From 2-12-FULL-60-25 sp964638165 (lineage in GTDB: Bacteria; Patescibacteriota; Patescibacteriia; 2-12-FULL-60-25), in assembly GCA_964638165.1 (NCBI GenBank), contig CAZWYJ010000063.1:1-6863 (forward strand): a stretch of 6,863 nucleotides of DNA. Direction: 5' to 3'. The notes below the pieces were generated by a model. The model worked only from the letters and a program-made list of their open reading frames with translations. It had not been told where the DNA came from and searched no databases. Numbering within the stretch: the stretch's first letter is position 1; every line of letters starts with the position of its first letter. The translations under genes and the position numbers were made by a program. This document shows positions 4,824 to 6,863 of the stretch, piece by piece.

Positions 4824-4888
4824 GAGCCCGAAGGGCGAAGGGGGCTTCCCCTCCTCCCCTCTCTCCTGTAAGCTAGGCTCCGAATCGT
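4824..4888 (+). promoter_or_regulatory. Short gyrB upstream region
   Basis: It holds a GC hairpin (AGCCC at 4825-4829 with GGGCT at 4842-4846; GCCC-GAA-GGGC is an alternative), an unbroken 23-nt pyrimidine tract (4845-4867) and TAGGCT (4874-4879), a weak -10 candidate 9 nt before the ATG. No good -35 or Shine-Dalgarno is seen. Confidence 0.3.
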
Positions 4889-6863
4889 ATGGCAAAAACT
4901 GAAGCACGAAAAGGCGCGTATGGCGCAGAACAAATCTCCGTCCTTGAGGGGCTGGAGCCGGTGCGAAAGCGTCCGGGCATGTACATCGGATCAACCGGAC
5001 CCGAGGGGCTCCACCACCTCGTGTGGGAAGTGGTTGATAACTCGTTCGATGAAGTCATGGCCGGTCATGCCACGGAAATTACAATCACACTCCTGCCGGA
5101 TAATCACGTCTCCGTTAAAGATGACGGTCGAGGCATTCCGGTAGACATGCACAAGCAGTACAAGGTCTCCGCGCTCGAACTCGTGATGACTAAGTTGCAC
5201 GCCGGAGGAAAATTCGGCGGCGAAGAGAGCGGGTACAAAATCTCCGGAGGCCTGCACGGCGTCGGCGTGTCCGTGGTGAACGCTCTGTCGGAAGAACTGG
5301 AGGTCATCGTGGAACGCGATGGGGGAAAATTTACGCAAAGTTACAAATGTGGCAAGCCGGTTGCGAACGTCAAAAAAATTGGAACATCGAAAAATCACGG
5401 AACGACCACCATCTTCAAACCGGATAAAACGATCTTCGAGTCCACGGAATTCAGTCTCAAAACCATCGTGGATCACTTTCGACGGCAATGTTACCTCACC
5501 AAGGGCATTCACCTTGTCGTGGTAGACGAGCGCGAGGAGGGCTTGCGCAATGCTTACGGCTTCTACTTCGAAGGCGGAGTGGCTTCGTACGTGGCGCATC
5601 TGAACCACGCGAAGCAAGCAAAACACGAAAATATTTTTTACGTGGAAAAAAAGATTGAAAAAGCGGAGATTGAAATCGGCATCCAGTACACGGACGATCT
5701 GAACGAAAACCTCTACGCCTTTACGAACGGCGTGATCAACCCGGAAGGCGGAACACATGTGCAAGGATTCCGTACCGCGCTCACCCGCGTGCTCAATAAT
5801 TACGCGCGCACCAAAAACTTCCTCAAAGAGAAAGACGCAAACCTCTCCGGCGAAGACGTGCGCGAAGGACTCACGGCCGTGATTTCCGTAAAAGTTCCGG
5901 AACCGCAGTTCGAAGGGCAAACCAAGGCAAAGCTCGGAACACAGGAAGTGCGTGGCTACGTGGAAACCGTCATGTCCGACGCGCTCGCGACGTATCTCGA
6001 AGAGCATCCGCGGGACGGGCAGGCCATTCTTGAGAAATGCGTGATCGCCCAGCGCGCCCGCGCGGCCGCCCGCGCGGCCCGCGATACCGTGCTTCGCAAG
6101 GGCATTCTCGAAGGCCTCACGCTCCCTGGAAAACTCGCGGACTGTTCCAGCAAAGACGCGGCGAACAGCGAAGTCTACATCGTCGAGGGAGACTCCGCCG
6201 GAGGTTCTGCCAAACAAGGGCGCGACCGCGATTTTCAGGCCATCCTCCCGCTCCGCGGAAAAATCCTCAACGTGGAACGCGCTCGCTTGGATCGCATGCT
6301 CACGAGCAATGAAATCAAAACGATCCTGATCGCGCTCGGCACGAATATCGGCGACCAATTTGACATCTCCAAACTGCGCTACGGCCGCATCATCATCATG
6401 ACCGATGCCGACGTGGACGGAGCGCATATCCGCACCCTGCTCCTCACGCTCTTCTACCGATACTTCCCGGAACTCATTAAGAACGGCCATATCTACATCG
6501 CGCAACCGCCGCTCTTCCGTTTGCAAAAAGGAAAAAACTTCCGCTACGCGTACAGCGACAAAGAACGCGATGCGATCATTGAAGAATTCCAAAAATTGAA
6601 GGATGAAAAAGCCGCGATCGCAAAAGGCAAGAAGCGCGACGAAACGAAAGAAGAGCCCGCGGAGGATGCGGGAGGAGAATCGGCGGAGAACGAGGAGGCG
6701 TCCGATGTGGGCACGAAAGTCTCAGGTATCAATATCCAGCGCTACAAGGGCTTGGGAGAAATGAATGCGGAACAACTTTGGGAGACGACCATGAATCCGC
6801 GAACGCGTTTGCTCAAGCAGGTCACGATCGATGATGCCGCGGCCGCGGATGAAACCTTCGATA
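4889..6863 (+). CDS. gyrB: DNA gyrase subunit B, C-terminus beyond the window
   Basis: The ATPase and TOPRIM subunit of the A2B2 gyrase that introduces negative supercoils. 658 codons are visible; the last residues (QVTIDDAAAADETFD) lie close to the family C-terminus, so only some tens of codons should be missing. The GHKL ATPase is intact: WEVVDNSFDE (46-55, general base E47, N51), DDGRGIP (78-84), GGLHGVGVSVVNALS (120-134) and QTKAKLG (344-350, ATP-contacting lysine). TOPRIM residues are EGDSAGGSAKQGRDR (433-447) and DADVDG (506-511, acidic triad), followed by QRYKGLGEMN (617-626). NVERAR and the full sequence style favour GyrB over ParE. A charged low-complexity insert at about 571-611 is absent from short GyrBs such as that of B. 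subtilis. It has no adjacent recF, dnaN or gyrA and no clear ribosome-binding site. The ATG gives the expected short N-terminus before the ATPase. Confidence 0.96.
   Translation, partial: MAKTEARKGAYGAEQISVLEGLEPVRKRPGMYIGSTGPEGLHHLVWEVVDNSFDEVMAGHATEITITLLPDNHVSVKDDGRGIPVDMHKQYKVSALELVMTKLHAGGKFGGEESGYKISGGLHGVGVSVVNALSEELEVIVERDGGKFTQSYKCGKPVANVKKIGTSKNHGTTTIFKPDKTIFESTEFSLKTIVDHFRRQCYLTKGIHLVVVDEREEGLRNAYGFYFEGGVASYVAHLNHAKQAKHENIFYVEKKIEKAEIEIGIQYTDDLNENLYAFTNGVINPEGGTHVQGFRTALTRVLNNYARTKNFLKEKDANLSGEDVREGLTAVISVKVPEPQFEGQTKAKLGTQEVRGYVETVMSDALATYLEEHPRDGQAILEKCVIAQRARAAARAARDTVLRKGILEGLTLPGKLADCSSKDAANSEVYIVEGDSAGGSAKQGRDRDFQAILPLRGKILNVERARLDRMLTSNEIKTILIALGTNIGDQFDISKLRYGRIIIMTDADVDGAHIRTLLLTLFYRYFPELIKNGHIYIAQPPLFRLQKGKNFRYAYSDKERDAIIEEFQKLKDEKAAIAKGKKRDETKEEPAEDAGGESAENEEASDVGTKVSGINIQRYKGLGEMNAEQLWETTMNPRTRLLKQVTIDDAAAADETFD

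Noticed and set aside
4991..6592. 533-aa open frame on the minus strand
   Set aside because: It lies wholly antisense to gyrB, whose motifs are unmistakable. Its length follows from the codon bias of gyrB.

Overview
The window looks like a chromosomal segment from a Candidate Phyla Radiation (Patescibacteria) bacterium. This is an inference from the mixture seen: compact genes, several single-pass membrane proteins I cannot assign, a stand-alone four-helix-bundle (S23/TIGR02436-type) protein, few Shine-Dalgarno sequences, and intergenic spaces filled with G/C-biased imperfect repeats. The standard genetic code fits, with TGA used as a stop. I cannot name a lineage from the sequence alone.

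Layout from left to right. A minus-strand block holds the first codons of a possible gene running off the left edge (44 to 1), a 109-aa zinc-ribbon protein (400-71), a possible 46-aa ORF (664-524) and a 164-aa coiled-coil protein (1161-667). The last has its own near-consensus sigma70 promoter, a 136-nt structured leader and a strong ribosome-binding site. Next is a minus-strand rodA-family gene (2506-1409), a lipid-II polymerase for cell-wall elongation. A plus-strand four-helix-bundle gene (2630-2989) follows, lying between two complementary G-rich and C-rich arms. A 294-aa membrane-anchored protein (3907-3023, minus) and a 243-aa membrane-anchored protein (4015-4746, plus) diverge from a 107-bp intergenic region that contains a hairpin repeat. 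The window closes with gyrB (4889 to beyond the right edge), missing only its last few tens of codons.

The most interesting feature is the intergenic repeat system. The four-helix-bundle gene sits in the loop of a stem whose inner 13 pairs are unbroken at the RNA level. The same arms occur without the gene, joined directly, as a 38-nt hairpin at 3941-3978. A 28-nt exact copy of the C-rich arm lies just beyond the rodA stop. A 68-nt hairpin of similar design but different sequence precedes gyrB. This suggests a small hairpin-bordered cassette, analogous in layout to the S23-encoding intervening sequences of 23S rRNA, but located between protein genes.

A second theme is expression. Five of the genes have a TAnnnT -10-like box 6-12 nt before the chosen start codon and no convincing Shine-Dalgarno, which suggests leaderless or nearly leaderless mRNAs. 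The 164-aa gene is the clear exception.
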